64,000 nucleotides of DNA, taken from NCBI RefSeq assembly GCF_900101345.1, contig NZ_FMUX01000012.1, positions 62,001 through 126,000 of the forward strand, read 5' to 3'. The notes beneath the pieces were generated by a model that saw only the letters and a program-made list of their open reading frames with translations, had not been told where the DNA came from and made no database searches. This stretch comes from Desulfoluna spongiiphila. Lineage in GTDB: Bacteria > Desulfobacterota > Desulfobacteria > Desulfobacterales > Desulfolunaceae. The position numbers and the translations under genes were made by a program. Shown here piece after piece: positions 1 through 7,952 of the stretch (position 1 is the stretch's first letter; the number at the start of each line of letters is the position of its first letter).

Positions 1-353
1 CTGTAAAGGAATGGTTGCGGCGTGCCATGGTCGAGAGCCTTCGGAACACCCGGCTAGTTGTTCCGGTCATGGAAAGGTGCAAGGGGATCAGAGGTGGGTG
101 AGCGGTCGTTTTGTACGGAGCGTGAACCACTTTCATGTTCACGAAACACAAAAAATAGGGTAAAGAGTTTAGACTGTCAAAGATTCCCATGCAAACTGAA
201 ACAGCCGCTGGTGCGCTCCTGCTTCGTGCAGGCCGCAAGGATGACATGTGACGCGGTGCCCTTGTCACAAAGGGCGTTTTGCGGGGACTCATAACCAATC
301 CATCCACAAAGGATGCCTCGCTTCGGTGAGGAAGAGAAGAATGCAGGTGTGAA
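1..353. other. Leader region upstream of the YqeY gene
   Basis: No gene is recognisable here. A stop codon (TAA at 4-6) could be the end of a gene lying left of the window, but too little is visible to say. Just before the next gene a short hairpin with a TTCG tetraloop (316-331, CCTCGC/GTGAGG) lies in the probable leader, followed by an AGGTG ribosome-binding site at about 344-348. No convincing promoter was found by eye. Confidence 0.4.
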
Positions 354-848
354 ATGGCTGAAAACGACAAGTCTCCGTATGGCTGGAGTGAGGGGGACGG
401 CGTCTCCCTTTACAACAAGATCAAAGAAGATCTCAAGACAGCTATGAAAACAAAGGACAGCGCTGCCCGGGACACGTTTCGTCTGATTATGGGGGAGTAC
501 CCCAAGCTGACGGTGGCCATCACCCTTGAGAGTGGCAAGAAGACCACTCGGGTGAAGAACCCCGATGAGATCACCGATGAAGACCTCCAGAACATCATCC
601 GCAGCCTCGTCAAGTCGGAGAAGGTGGTGCTGGAGGTGCAGGGCGAGGCCACATCGGCGTACCTTGAGTTGCTCCAGAGTTACCTCCCCGGCATGGCCGG
701 TGAAGCCGAGATCAAGGCCTGGATCGAGGCCAACGTAGATTTTTCATCCGTGAAGAGTCCCATGCAGGCCATGGGCCAGGTGATGAAGCATTTCGGCAAG
801 CTGGCCGACGGCAATCAGGTTAAGGAGATTCTCAAGGAGATGGGCTAA
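354..848 (+). CDS. GatB/YqeY domain-containing protein
   Basis: A 164-residue protein of the YqeY family, the small stand-alone relatives of the tRNA-binding tail domain of the amidotransferase subunit GatB. The middle and C-terminal parts (about 20-164) show the family pattern: an early helix with lysines and a DTFR segment, the acidic DEITDEDLQNIIRSLVKS region, the LELLQSYLPG motif and a closing GxxMxxxxGKLADGNQVKEIL stretch. The first 18 residues are an extra leader relative to typical YqeY proteins. The start has an AGGTG ribosome-binding site. The stop codon directly abuts the next gene's ATG, so the two are probably co-transcribed. The exact cellular role of YqeY proteins is not settled; an aminoacyl-tRNA or amidotransferase-related function is an inference from the family. 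Confidence 0.85.
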   Translation: MAENDKSPYGWSEGDGVSLYNKIKEDLKTAMKTKDSAARDTFRLIMGEYPKLTVAITLESGKKTTRVKNPDEITDEDLQNIIRSLVKSEKVVLEVQGEATSAYLELLQSYLPGMAGEAEIKAWIEANVDFSSVKSPMQAMGQVMKHFGKLADGNQVKEILKEMG

Positions 849-1286
849 ATGAGAGAAAAGATCACAGAGGTTATGCAGAAAATTACGTTCCTGGAGAAAG
901 ATTTGGACCTCCAGAAGCACATCCTGCGTGCCCTTCCCAGCGGTGAAGAAGAGCAGGGCCGAGAGGTCCTGGGGACCATTGCCGACATCAAGGGAAAGAT
1001 CGATGCCTGTCGCCTGGAGATCAAAGCCCTGGACCCGGATGAGTACGATCGCATGATCCGTTTCGAAGGGGCTGCGGCGGCGTTCAAGGAGGCTGCCGAA
1101 GGCCGGGAGTTTGTGACTGTCGTTGATCTCAATACCCACGTGGAGTGCCGCATCGAGACCGTTGACGGCACGGCCATCGATTGCCTGGTCAAGGCCCGGG
1201 ATACCTCCGGAGAGTGGCTGATCATGACCGTGGACGGCGAGGTGATGACCCTGGCGGCGGACCAGGTCCCGGGTGAGGACGCGTAG
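849..1286 (+). CDS. Hypothetical protein with coiled-coil N-terminus
   Basis: A 145-residue soluble protein that I do not recognise. Its ATG follows the YqeY stop codon with no gap, so it is translationally coupled to it. Residues 1-60 are heptad-like and charged, predicted helical or coiled coil (KITFLEKDLDLQKHIL, then IADIKGKIDACRLEIKAL). Residues 90-145 look like a small beta-rich domain with alternating hydrophobics. There is no signal peptide or membrane segment and no metal-binding motif. The arrangement suggests a partner of the YqeY protein, but no function can be assigned. Confidence 0.7.
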   Translation: MREKITEVMQKITFLEKDLDLQKHILRALPSGEEEQGREVLGTIADIKGKIDACRLEIKALDPDEYDRMIRFEGAAAAFKEAAEGREFVTVVDLNTHVECRIETVDGTAIDCLVKARDTSGEWLIMTVDGEVMTLAADQVPGEDA

Positions 1287-1440
1287 GCTCGGGCAAAAAG
1301 TGTTTGTGTCATTGAGCGGTGGCGACCGTTTCAACGCTGATGGCGATCCACATGCCGTTTATGGTGCTTGTTCCTGGTTTACCGCTCGGTGCGTGTATCG
1401 TTTCGTTATGCCACGGAGCCCTTGGGGTTAAGAGGGACCG

Positions 1441-1468
1441 ACGGATCGGGCGGTATCGACCGATCCGT
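1441..1468. repeat. Perfect 9-bp inverted repeat between convergent genes
   Basis: ACGGATCGG (1441-1449) and CCGATCCGT (1460-1468) form a stem with a 10-base loop in the gap between the plus-strand hypothetical gene and the minus-strand slyX. There is no T-run on either side, so it is either a weak bidirectional terminator or a protein-binding palindrome. Confidence 0.45.
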
Positions 1469-1504
1469 TGGGGCACCACCCGGCGATTGGTGTTTCCTCA
1501 TTGC

Positions 1505-1714
1505 TTAGTAGTGGGGCGGTTTTTCGTTTGAGGGAGCACGCTCCATGCGTGTGTCCGCGACCTGCTCCATCTTGTCGAGGAGGTACGCCACCGTATTTTT
1601 CAGGCGGTCGATCTCCTTTTGCTGCTCAATCACCACGCTGTTGAGTTCGTCAATGGTGTTCTCCTGAAAGGCCAGCTTGGTTTCGATGTCCATCAACCGA
1701 TCCTCACTCATCAT
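1505..1714 (-). CDS. slyX: SlyX family protein
   Basis: A 69-residue protein that starts MMSEDRLMDIETK. It has the SlyX hallmarks: a short acidic start, one long amphipathic coiled-coil helix (about 8-48, KLAFQENTIDELNSVVIEQQ) and the conserved C-terminal PPHY. The molecular function of SlyX is unknown. The start at 1714 was chosen because a strong AAGAAAGGGGG ribosome-binding site precedes it and its ATG overlaps the stop codon of the upstream methyltransferase gene (ATGA), indicating translational coupling. The open frame extends further upstream, but that part overlaps the methyltransferase and does not resemble SlyX. Confidence 0.88.
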   Translation of the reverse strand: MMSEDRLMDIETKLAFQENTIDELNSVVIEQQKEIDRLKNTVAYLLDKMEQVADTRMERAPSNEKPPHY

Positions 1715-2391
1715 ATCCCCCTTTCTTTTGTTTTTTTCGCAAACCACAAGGTGTGTTTCCCGCCTCGCTTGAGCCGTGCCTTGACATGGACCTCTTCCAC
1801 GGCGAGGCCGCAACCGGCCAGTCGCTTGGTAAACACCGGGTCGGCGTGGGCCGACCAGACACCCAGGACCCCGCCGGGGACCAGGTGTTTTTTTGCGGAC
1901 AGGATGCCTGCTTTGCTGTAGAGGCTGTCGTTTCCGCTTCGGGTCAGGCCGTCCGGGCCGTTGTCCACGTCAAGGAGGATGGCGTCCCAGGGGCCCTCCT
2001 CTTTGATGGCGTCGCCGACATCCCCCACAAACACAGTGGTGCGTGGGTCGCTCAGGGGGTGGCCGGCCAGGTGGCCGTAATGGTCCCGGTTCCACGCCAC
2101 CACCTCGGGCACCAGCTCCGCCACGGTGACAGCAGCCCCGTCTCCAGCATGGTCGAGGGCTGCGCGCAGGGTATAGCCCATGCCGAGCCCCCCCACGAGG
2201 ATGCGGCATCCGTCGCAGGAGCCAAGGCGCTTGATCGCCTCTTCGGCCAGGACCTCCTCGGAGCCGTGAGCCCGGCTGTTCATTAATTCGTACCCGTCGG
2301 TGCGGATGGAAAATTCATCCTGCCGCCTGGTCAGCCGAAGGGTGCCACCCCCCGGTACCTCAGCCTCTCCCAGAAACTCCCAGGGAATCAT
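1711..2391 (-). CDS. Spermidine synthase-like methyltransferase
   Basis: A 226-residue class I SAM-dependent methyltransferase-fold protein of the spermidine-synthase-like group. Visible motifs are ILVGGLGMGYTLR (glycine-rich nucleotide loop, about 65-77), VAELVPEVVAWN (acidic end of strand 2), VFVGDVGDAI and AILLDVDNGPDG (strand 4), and a late VPGGVLGVWSAHADP. It lacks the N-terminal beta domain of genuine polyamine synthases, so aminopropyl transfer is doubtful. Proteins of this type often carry the label 'spermidine synthase' without proof. It is the first gene of a two-gene unit with slyX and overlaps it by four bases. The substrate is unknown. Confidence 0.75.
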   Translation of the reverse strand: MIPWEFLGEAEVPGGGTLRLTRRQDEFSIRTDGYELMNSRAHGSEEVLAEEAIKRLGSCDGCRILVGGLGMGYTLRAALDHAGDGAAVTVAELVPEVVAWNRDHYGHLAGHPLSDPRTTVFVGDVGDAIKEEGPWDAILLDVDNGPDGLTRSGNDSLYSKAGILSAKKHLVPGGVLGVWSAHADPVFTKRLAGCGLAVEEVHVKARLKRGGKHTLWFAKKTKERGI

Positions 2392-2905
2392 CGTGTGTAT
2401 CCTTTGTCTTCATGGCCATGGTGTGGCGCCATGAAGGTCGTTGTGAAATAATCGTAAGAAAACAGCCTCCGGCGTCCGGTGGCAAAATCCAGGCCCATGC
2501 TCAGGAACCCCGGGTGTCAGGATATCACAGGGGCCCGCATTAAAAAACAACCTCAGGCCCGGGAGCTGTCCCTGACATGGGCTTTGCGCAAAGCTCCTCT
2601 TTTACAGGGCGACAGAGGAAATGACAAATGAAATCATGGGCCGCCCGGCCATGCCCCGTCGTGGTCCCCGTTCAATTTCTTTTTTGCCTGTCTTTTAAGA
2701 TGTACCTTTCAAATTCACCTTGACAAGCAGAATGGTTCCCCACTAGTGTTGAGACAGTTCCCTTACTACTTTTCACCTTCGCTGCCGTTGTGTCTCTGGC
2801 AGCCCTCATCTTTAGCCTTTCCACCGGAGTTGTTCCGGTGACAACCCATCTTTCGACCGAGAGTGTCAACCATGGACCCTTTTACGATATGAGAAGGAGG
2901 CGTGT
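2392..2905. other. Intergenic region between divergent genes
   Basis: A 514-bp gap between the minus-strand methyltransferase and the plus-strand SDR gene, large enough for two promoters. A TTGACA box occurs at 2720-2725, but the best -10 candidate (TAGTGT at 2744-2749) is weak. The only clear signal is the GAAGGAGG ribosome-binding site at about 2890-2897, which fixes the SDR start. I see no credible gene or repeat. Confidence 0.4.
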
Positions 2906-3811
2906 ATGGGCAAGATCCGATTTGATGATCAGGTGGTGGTGATTACCGGGGCGGGCTCAGGTATTGGCAGGGCCTATGCCCACGCCTTTGCCTCACGGGG
3001 AGCCCGGGTGGTGGTCAACGACCTGGGGGGCAACCGGGACGGTACGGGAGAGGCACGGGGAGCCGCAGACACCGTCGTGGCCGAGCTGGCACAGTATGGC
3101 GGTGGGGCTGTTGCAAACTACGACTCCGTGGCCACCGTCAGCGGGGGAGAAAGGATTATCGCCACGGCCGAGGACCATTTCGGCCGGGTGGACGTCCTTG
3201 TGAACAATGCGGGGGTGTTGCGTGACAAGAGCCTGTTGAAAATGACGGAGGAGGATTGGGAGCTTGTGGTGAACGTCCATCTCAAGGGGGCTTTTTGTGT
3301 AACGCGTCCGGCCTTTGCCCTCATGAAGAAAAACGGGTACGGTCGGATCATCAACACCACATCCGGCTCGGGCCTATACGGCAACTTCGGCCAAGCCGCG
3401 TACATGGCGGCGAAAATGGGGGTGGTGGGGCTGATGCACAGCGTGGTGGCCGAAGGGAGCAAGCACAACATCCTCTGCAACGCCATCTCCCCGGTGGCGG
3501 CTTCCCGCATGACCGACGACGTGATGCCCGCTGAAATCCTTGAAAAGCTGAAGGCCGAGTTCATCACGCCCCTGGTGCTTTTCCTTGCCTCCCAGGTTAA
3601 CCGGGAGACGGGGATGATTTTTAATTGTGCCGCCGGCTGGTTCAGCCGGACCGCCATCTGTTGCGCCCCGGGACTCTGCATCGGAGACGCGAAACGGGAG
3701 ATAACCCCCGAAGAGATTCATGATAACTGGATGGCCATCACCTCCCTTGACGACGCCGTTCCCCTGGACTCCGTGGTGGACTCGTTTCGGTTCATGACAT
3801 CCCTTTTTTAA
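2906..3811 (+). CDS. SDR dehydrogenase, MFE-2-like (3R)-hydroxyacyl-CoA type
   Basis: A 301-residue short-chain dehydrogenase. It has the cofactor loop TGAGSGIGRAYAHAFA (about 15-30), VVVNDLGG, the structural NNAG motif (about 98), the catalytic Ser in NTTSGSG and the YMAAK Tyr-Lys pair. The VVVNDLGG strand and YGNFGQAAY context are typical of the dehydrogenase domain of peroxisomal multifunctional enzyme 2 and its bacterial relatives, which oxidise (3R)-hydroxyacyl-CoA. Here that domain stands alone, without the hydratase or SCP2 domains of the eukaryotic enzyme. The ribosome-binding site GAAGGAGG is strong. It is monocistronic, with no fatty-acid genes adjacent. A fatty-acyl role is inferred from family resemblance; other hydroxyacyl substrates are possible. 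Confidence 0.85.
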   Translation: MGKIRFDDQVVVITGAGSGIGRAYAHAFASRGARVVVNDLGGNRDGTGEARGAADTVVAELAQYGGGAVANYDSVATVSGGERIIATAEDHFGRVDVLVNNAGVLRDKSLLKMTEEDWELVVNVHLKGAFCVTRPAFALMKKNGYGRIINTTSGSGLYGNFGQAAYMAAKMGVVGLMHSVVAEGSKHNILCNAISPVAASRMTDDVMPAEILEKLKAEFITPLVLFLASQVNRETGMIFNCAAGWFSRTAICCAPGLCIGDAKREITPEEIHDNWMAITSLDDAVPLDSVVDSFRFMTSLF

Positions 3812-4155
3812 AAATATGGCCTCAAAGGTCGAGGTTTTTTTTGCGGCCCCTCGCCTTGTGGTCGGAGGCAGCCAAGTTAAAGATGCCTTCGACGGGGCGC
3901 TTTTCCGGGGTGCGCCCGAATTGACACCCCGCGTCGGTCGCGGTATAGTAACACCATGGATTAACAAAGTGTTCATTCCCCTTCCCGGCGATTTTGGCAC
4001 CGGATTTCCCCCACGTTTATTCCCCTTGCCCTCCCATGGGTTTCGATGGCTCTCCCCTGATATAAACGACGGCGGTTTTTGCCCCGTCAGGAACACTGGA
4101 TGTTCAATGAATCGGAAACGCCTCTGAAAGGCGGCGATCCGATGCTGGGGGTGTT
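3812..4155. other. Intergenic region with possible repeat remnant
   Basis: A weak hairpin (CCTC/GAGG, about 3828-3833 and 3836-3842) followed by a run of eight T could terminate the SDR transcript. At about 3846-3888 the segment ending GGAGGCAGCCAAGTTAAAG resembles the end and spacer of the 170-bp repeat at 53.5 kb (GGAGGCAACCAAGTTAAAG), so this is probably a decayed fragment of that element. I see no credible gene in the rest. Confidence 0.4.
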
Positions 4156-4494
4156 ATGGAAGATATGTATACGATACGAGACGAGAAACGGGTGGTTACC
4201 TTGAAAGGGCGTCGCGCCGGGTCCGAGCGGCGAAGCATGGAACCGCAGGGCACAGCGATACCTGCGAATCGCAGGAAGGGGGCCGAGAGGCGTCATAAGC
4301 AGGTGCTGTCCGCCAGAGATCGCCTGTTCGAGCGCATCAGCAGCCTCACCAACGGCATCGCCCTTCTGGCCGTGGGGCTCTTTTTTCTCCTTACCGGTCT
4401 CACCTTTCTCCCCGTGGTCGGGCTGATCGTGGGGGGCTACATCATCATCAAGAGTTTCGTCGTCATGGCCGAGGTCCTGCACAAGGTGGAGTAG
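4156..4494 (+). CDS. Small membrane protein of unknown function
   Basis: A 112-residue protein with a very basic N-terminal half rich in Arg and Lys (RRKGAERRHKQ), followed by a hydrophobic stretch of roughly 75-103 (IALLAVGLFFLLTGLTFLPV, then VVGLIVGGYIII) that would form two short or one long membrane segment. The topology is probably a cytoplasmic basic domain anchored in the inner membrane. A GGGGG ribosome-binding site precedes the ATG. It is transcribed in the same direction as the downstream MFS gene but 161 bp away. I do not recognise a family. Confidence 0.65.
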   Translation: MEDMYTIRDEKRVVTLKGRRAGSERRSMEPQGTAIPANRRKGAERRHKQVLSARDRLFERISSLTNGIALLAVGLFFLLTGLTFLPVVGLIVGGYIIIKSFVVMAEVLHKVE

Positions 4495-4655
4495 GATGAA
4501 TCTCCTTGAAATCAGCACGTGAATCGACTACACCTTCCCTTCACCTGCCGCACAGGCCTGCGCTCCTCATTTTTTTGCGTTCGGCACCGTCGGAGGCGCC
4601 GGGGGAATGATCCTCCGGTCAATGATGCCCGCAAGGGGAAGAGGTTGGTCAGGCG

Positions 4656-5882
4656 ATGCGCCGTGATGTGAAGTCGAATATTTTCAAGTTGTATGTGATC
4701 AAGGTCTCCAAGTGGCTGATGCTCACCGTGCCCATCGTGTTCCTTTTTTATCGGGAGAATGGGCTGGGCACCCGGGACCTGTTTCTGTTGAAGGCGGCGT
4801 ACTCCTTTGCCGTTGTGCTCATGGAGATCCCCTCGGGGTACTTCGGGGACATTTGGGGGCGCAAGGTATCCCTGGTCATCGGCAGCATCATGGGGGCCGT
4901 CGGCTTTGGCCTTTACAGCGTCTCGGCAGGGTTCTGGGGCTTTCTCGCCTGTGAGATGATCCTGGGGGTGGGCCAGAGCTTTATCTCGGGCTCGGATTCC
5001 GCCCTTCTCTACGACACCCTTGAGGAGCAGGGGCTGGGAAGCTCCTACCTTAGAGAAGAGGGACGCCTGGTTTCCATCGGAAATTATGCCGAAGCCATCG
5101 CCGCACCCATCGGGGTGGGGCTGGCCGCCCTGAGTCTTCGCACCCCCTTTTATTTCCAGGCCGTGGTTGCCTTTTCAGCGGTTCCCGCCTCCCTGCTTCT
5201 CTATGAGCCCCAACGGCGACGGATCATCAATAAGGGTAATTTTGCCCAGATTTTTCAAATTATCCGTTACGCCCTGACCCAAAACACAGGCCTTAAGTGG
5301 CGCATCATCTACTCGTCGGTCATCGGCACCGCCACCCTCACCATGGCCTGGCTGATCCAGCCCTATTTCGTTCACCTGTCCGTTCCCCTGGCCCTGTACG
5401 GCCTTTTTCTGCCCGCCCTTAACCTCACCACCGGTATTGTGTCTTCCCATGCCTGGAAGGTGGAGGCCTGGCTGGGGCGGGACCGCACCGTCCTTCTCAT
5501 CGCCTTTTTCATCGGTTCCGGGTACCTTTGCCTCAGCGGCTTTACGACCCTTTGGGCCGTGGGGTTTCTCTACCTTTTTTACATGGTCAGGGGGGTGGCC
5601 ACCCCGGTGCTCCGAAATTACATCAACGAGTCCACGCCGTCGGAGATCCGGGCCACGGTCCTCTCCATTCGAAGCCTCATTATTCGCTTGTCCTTTGTGA
5701 TCATCGGGCCGTTTCTGGGCTGGTTTGCAGACGGGACAGGGATGCCTGCAACCCTTCTGGCCGGGGGCATGGTGTTTCTGGTCGGGGGGCTCTGGACGGG
5801 CCTTCAGCTCCGCAAAGAACCCGAAGGCAATGCCATTGAACCCTTTCTTTCCGACGAAGGGGCCCTTCCGCCGACACGGTGA
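4656..5882 (+). CDS. MFS transporter
   Basis: A 408-residue major facilitator superfamily protein with about 12 hydrophobic segments. The loop 2-3 signature appears as GYFGDIWGRKVSLVIGS (about 62-78), matching the G-x-x-x-D-x-x-G-R-K MFS motif. The segment SYLREEGRLVSIGNYAEAIAAPIG and later RATVLSIRSLI are typical of MFS drug-export-like members. The substrate cannot be read from sequence. A perfect 8-bp stem (5882-5905) follows directly after the stop codon. The gene is probably monocistronic. Confidence 0.85.
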   Translation: MRRDVKSNIFKLYVIKVSKWLMLTVPIVFLFYRENGLGTRDLFLLKAAYSFAVVLMEIPSGYFGDIWGRKVSLVIGSIMGAVGFGLYSVSAGFWGFLACEMILGVGQSFISGSDSALLYDTLEEQGLGSSYLREEGRLVSIGNYAEAIAAPIGVGLAALSLRTPFYFQAVVAFSAVPASLLLYEPQRRRIINKGNFAQIFQIIRYALTQNTGLKWRIIYSSVIGTATLTMAWLIQPYFVHLSVPLALYGLFLPALNLTTGIVSSHAWKVEAWLGRDRTVLLIAFFIGSGYLCLSGFTTLWAVGFLYLFYMVRGVATPVLRNYINESTPSEIRATVLSIRSLIIRLSFVIIGPFLGWFADGTGMPATLLAGGMVFLVGGLWTGLQLRKEPEGNAIEPFLSDEGALPPTR

Positions 5883-5905
5883 ATGCGCCTCCGGCGGGGC
5901 GCATT
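5882..5905 (+). terminator. Hairpin after the MFS gene
   Basis: AATGCGCC (5882-5889) and GGCGCATT (5898-5905) form a perfect 8-bp stem with an 8-base loop, starting inside the MFS stop codon. There is no U-tract, so it may act as an mRNA 3' stabiliser rather than a strict terminator. The loop (TCCGGCGG) resembles the tip of the interspersed repeat described elsewhere in the window. Confidence 0.5.
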
Positions 5906-6098
5906 ATGAAAAGAGCGCTGCAAAAATGATTTGCTGAGGCATCCCCGGCCATGGGCAGGCCTCCGGTGCACCCTGCCTGGGGGGTTGGTTGTACCCTTTA
6001 TTCTGCTGTGATCTTGGTCATACCGTTTTGGCGTGAAATGAGTTATAAAAAATAGTTTATCTTTTTTATGAATGCAACATGAGGAAAGGTCCCCCCCA

Positions 6099-6650
6099 AT
6101 GGAATCACAGAAATTGACCGGTATCGCCATTCGACTCCTGGCCCTTTTCTATGCCGTCAAAGCTTTTTTCGCCATTCCCGGCGTTGTGGGCAATTATTTT
6201 ATGTCCCGGGATGCCCTTCGGATGCTCCCCGGTGACGAGGCCTTTGCCATGGCCGCGCGGATGAGCGCCTTTGCCCAGCTCAATGCGTTTTTGCCCTTTG
6301 TGATGCTCCTTTTTTCCGGTGTTCTCCTGGCCAAGGCGGATACCCTGGCCCGCCTGTTCAACCCGATGCCCTTTGAACTGCCGTCGGCCCCTGAAATGAC
6401 CCCCACAGCCCTTGTGAAAGGGGCCTTGTGCCTTCTTGGGATTGTGGGGATCGGTTTTTCCTTCCACTACCTGGTGGCCTTTGGCTCCACCTTTGCGGTG
6501 TACGGAGCCCAGGTGACGCTGCTGGAGACATCGGCAAAGATACGGCTCTGGAGCGGCTGCGTGACGGGGGTGCTGTATCTGGTCTGCGGTGTGGGGCTGC
6601 TTCGGTATGCCGGGGGGATTGCGCGCCGGTTTTTCCCCGTGGGGGCATGA
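6099..6650 (+). CDS. Conserved membrane protein, four predicted TM segments
   Basis: A 183-residue integral membrane protein. The start at 6099 (MESQKLTGIAIRLLALFY) was chosen because GAGGAAAGG at 6081-6089 is ideally spaced. An upstream in-frame ATG at 6072 lacks this. Hydrophobic segments lie near residues 8-30, 55-75, 105-130 and 145-170. There are no catalytic motifs. It precedes a secreted Sel1-repeat gene on the same strand. Family unknown to me. Confidence 0.7.
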   Translation: MESQKLTGIAIRLLALFYAVKAFFAIPGVVGNYFMSRDALRMLPGDEAFAMAARMSAFAQLNAFLPFVMLLFSGVLLAKADTLARLFNPMPFELPSAPEMTPTALVKGALCLLGIVGIGFSFHYLVAFGSTFAVYGAQVTLLETSAKIRLWSGCVTGVLYLVCGVGLLRYAGGIARRFFPVGA

Positions 6651-6730
6651 GGCGCGGTGGTCGGTCATTATTCTACGGTTTGATGTCTCTTTCTCCAACG
6701 GAAAGATCCATGACGAAGATGAGGATGTAT

Positions 6731-7786
6731 ATGAAAAAGCGACACTTTTTGTTGGCCTGTATTCTGTTTCTTTCCCTTGCCGGTGTGTGTCTGGCGGACA
6801 CCCCTGCTGCAGGTGACCAGGAGGGTTTTCCGGGCGGGTATACCAAGGAACGGTACCTGACGGACAAGGCCAAGGCGGAAAAGGGCGATGCCGGTGCCCA
6901 GTTTGTGATGGGCTACCTCTACCATCGCCAGGTGGTGGATTTTGTGAAGGCGGACAGCGCCAAGGCCTTTTCCTGGTATCAAAAGGCGGCCCTCCAGGGG
7001 CATCTTCAGGCCTGTCAGATTTTGGGGCTCATGTACCAGAAGGGCGACGGGACCAAGGCCGATCCGGAAGCGGCCAAACGATCCTATCAGTATGCTGCCG
7101 ACCGCGGGCTGGCGGAAGCCCGGTACGGCCTGGGTCTGCTTTACGCCGAAGGGCTCGGGGTCCCCCGGGACGAAGAGCTGGCGATTTTCTGGTTTAAAAA
7201 GGCCGACAGGCAGAATTTTTCCCCGGCCTCCGTGGCCCTGGGCGTCATGTATGCCGGCGGCAGGGGTGTCTCCAAAGATCTGGAAGCCGCGTTCAACTGG
7301 TTTGTGCGGTCCGCTGAGCTTGGAAACAGCGAGGGGATGCTGAGGGTGGCGGGAATGTATCGCACCGGCATTGGGGTGCCCCAGGATATCGGCATCGCCA
7401 TTCGCTGGCTGGAAGAGGCCTTGAAGGTGAAGACCCGCTCCTCTCTCCTTGCCACCAACGACCTGGCCTGGATCCTTGCCACCTGTCCGGACACCACATA
7501 CCGGGACAGCAAACGGGCCCTGGAGCTGGCCGAATTCCTCGTGAAGTCCGGGGCCACCCAGCCCAGCGCCCTGGATACACTGGCGGCGGCCTATGCTGCC
7601 AATGGCCTGTATGAAAAGGCCATCCATGTTCAGGAGGATGCCATTCGGAAACTCGATGAAACCGGGGAGGTTCAGCTTGAAGCGGCCTTAAAGGAGCGGC
7701 TGGCGCTTTATAAAGCGGGCAAACCGTGGATCGATACGGAGAAGACCGTGTCCCCGGCGAAGAAGCAGGGGACGGCGCAGAAATAA
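6731..7786 (+). CDS. Secreted Sel1-repeat (TPR-like) protein
   Basis: A 351-residue protein with a clear signal peptide (MKKRHFLLACILFLSLAGVC, cleavage probably after LADTPA or nearby). It then has about five to six Sel1-type repeats, seen as successive G-x-x-Y/M-x-x-G-x-G-V-x-K-D/R-x-x-x-A-x-x-W-F units (for example GLMYQKGDGTKADPEAAKRS, GLLYAEGLGVPRDEELAIFW, GVMYAGGRGVSKDLEAAFNW). A C-terminal TPR-like stretch (LDTLAAAYAANGLYEKAIHV) and a lysine-rich tail follow. Such proteins are periplasmic scaffolds for protein-protein contacts. Several ATGs lie in frame (6710, 6719, 6725, 6731); 6731 gives the best signal peptide. A strong hairpin at 7894-7930 ends the unit. Confidence 0.82.
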   Translation: MKKRHFLLACILFLSLAGVCLADTPAAGDQEGFPGGYTKERYLTDKAKAEKGDAGAQFVMGYLYHRQVVDFVKADSAKAFSWYQKAALQGHLQACQILGLMYQKGDGTKADPEAAKRSYQYAADRGLAEARYGLGLLYAEGLGVPRDEELAIFWFKKADRQNFSPASVALGVMYAGGRGVSKDLEAAFNWFVRSAELGNSEGMLRVAGMYRTGIGVPQDIGIAIRWLEEALKVKTRSSLLATNDLAWILATCPDTTYRDSKRALELAEFLVKSGATQPSALDTLAAAYAANGLYEKAIHVQEDAIRKLDETGEVQLEAALKERLALYKAGKPWIDTEKTVSPAKKQGTAQK

Positions 7787-7893
7787 AACATGCGGTAACA
7801 TGAAAGCTGGCTGTCGCCGTGTTTGCCCCTTGGGTCAACGCATGGCGGCATTTTTACGGGATGTATGCCGACCTCACTGCCGTGAGGAGACAG

Positions 7894-7930
7894 GAAAGCC
7901 CCGGGTTCTTTAGAATCCGGGGCTTTGTTG
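7894..7930. terminator. Bidirectional rho-independent terminator
   Basis: AAAGCCCCGG and CCGGGGCTTT pair around TTCTTTAGAA to form a long near-perfect stem, followed by TTGTTGTTT on the plus strand. It lies between the convergent Sel1-repeat gene and the HD-GYP regulator gene and can serve both. Confidence 0.8.
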
Positions 7931-7952
7931 TTTGCAAGGGGACGATGCCGGG

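Noticed and set aside
58..294. A 78-codon open frame at the left edge
   Set aside because: Unusual Cys/Arg-rich composition, no ribosome-binding site and no similarity to known proteins.
3816..4127. A 103-codon open frame after the SDR gene
   Set aside because: It starts inside the probable terminator and repeat remnant, has no ribosome-binding site and no family-like sequence.
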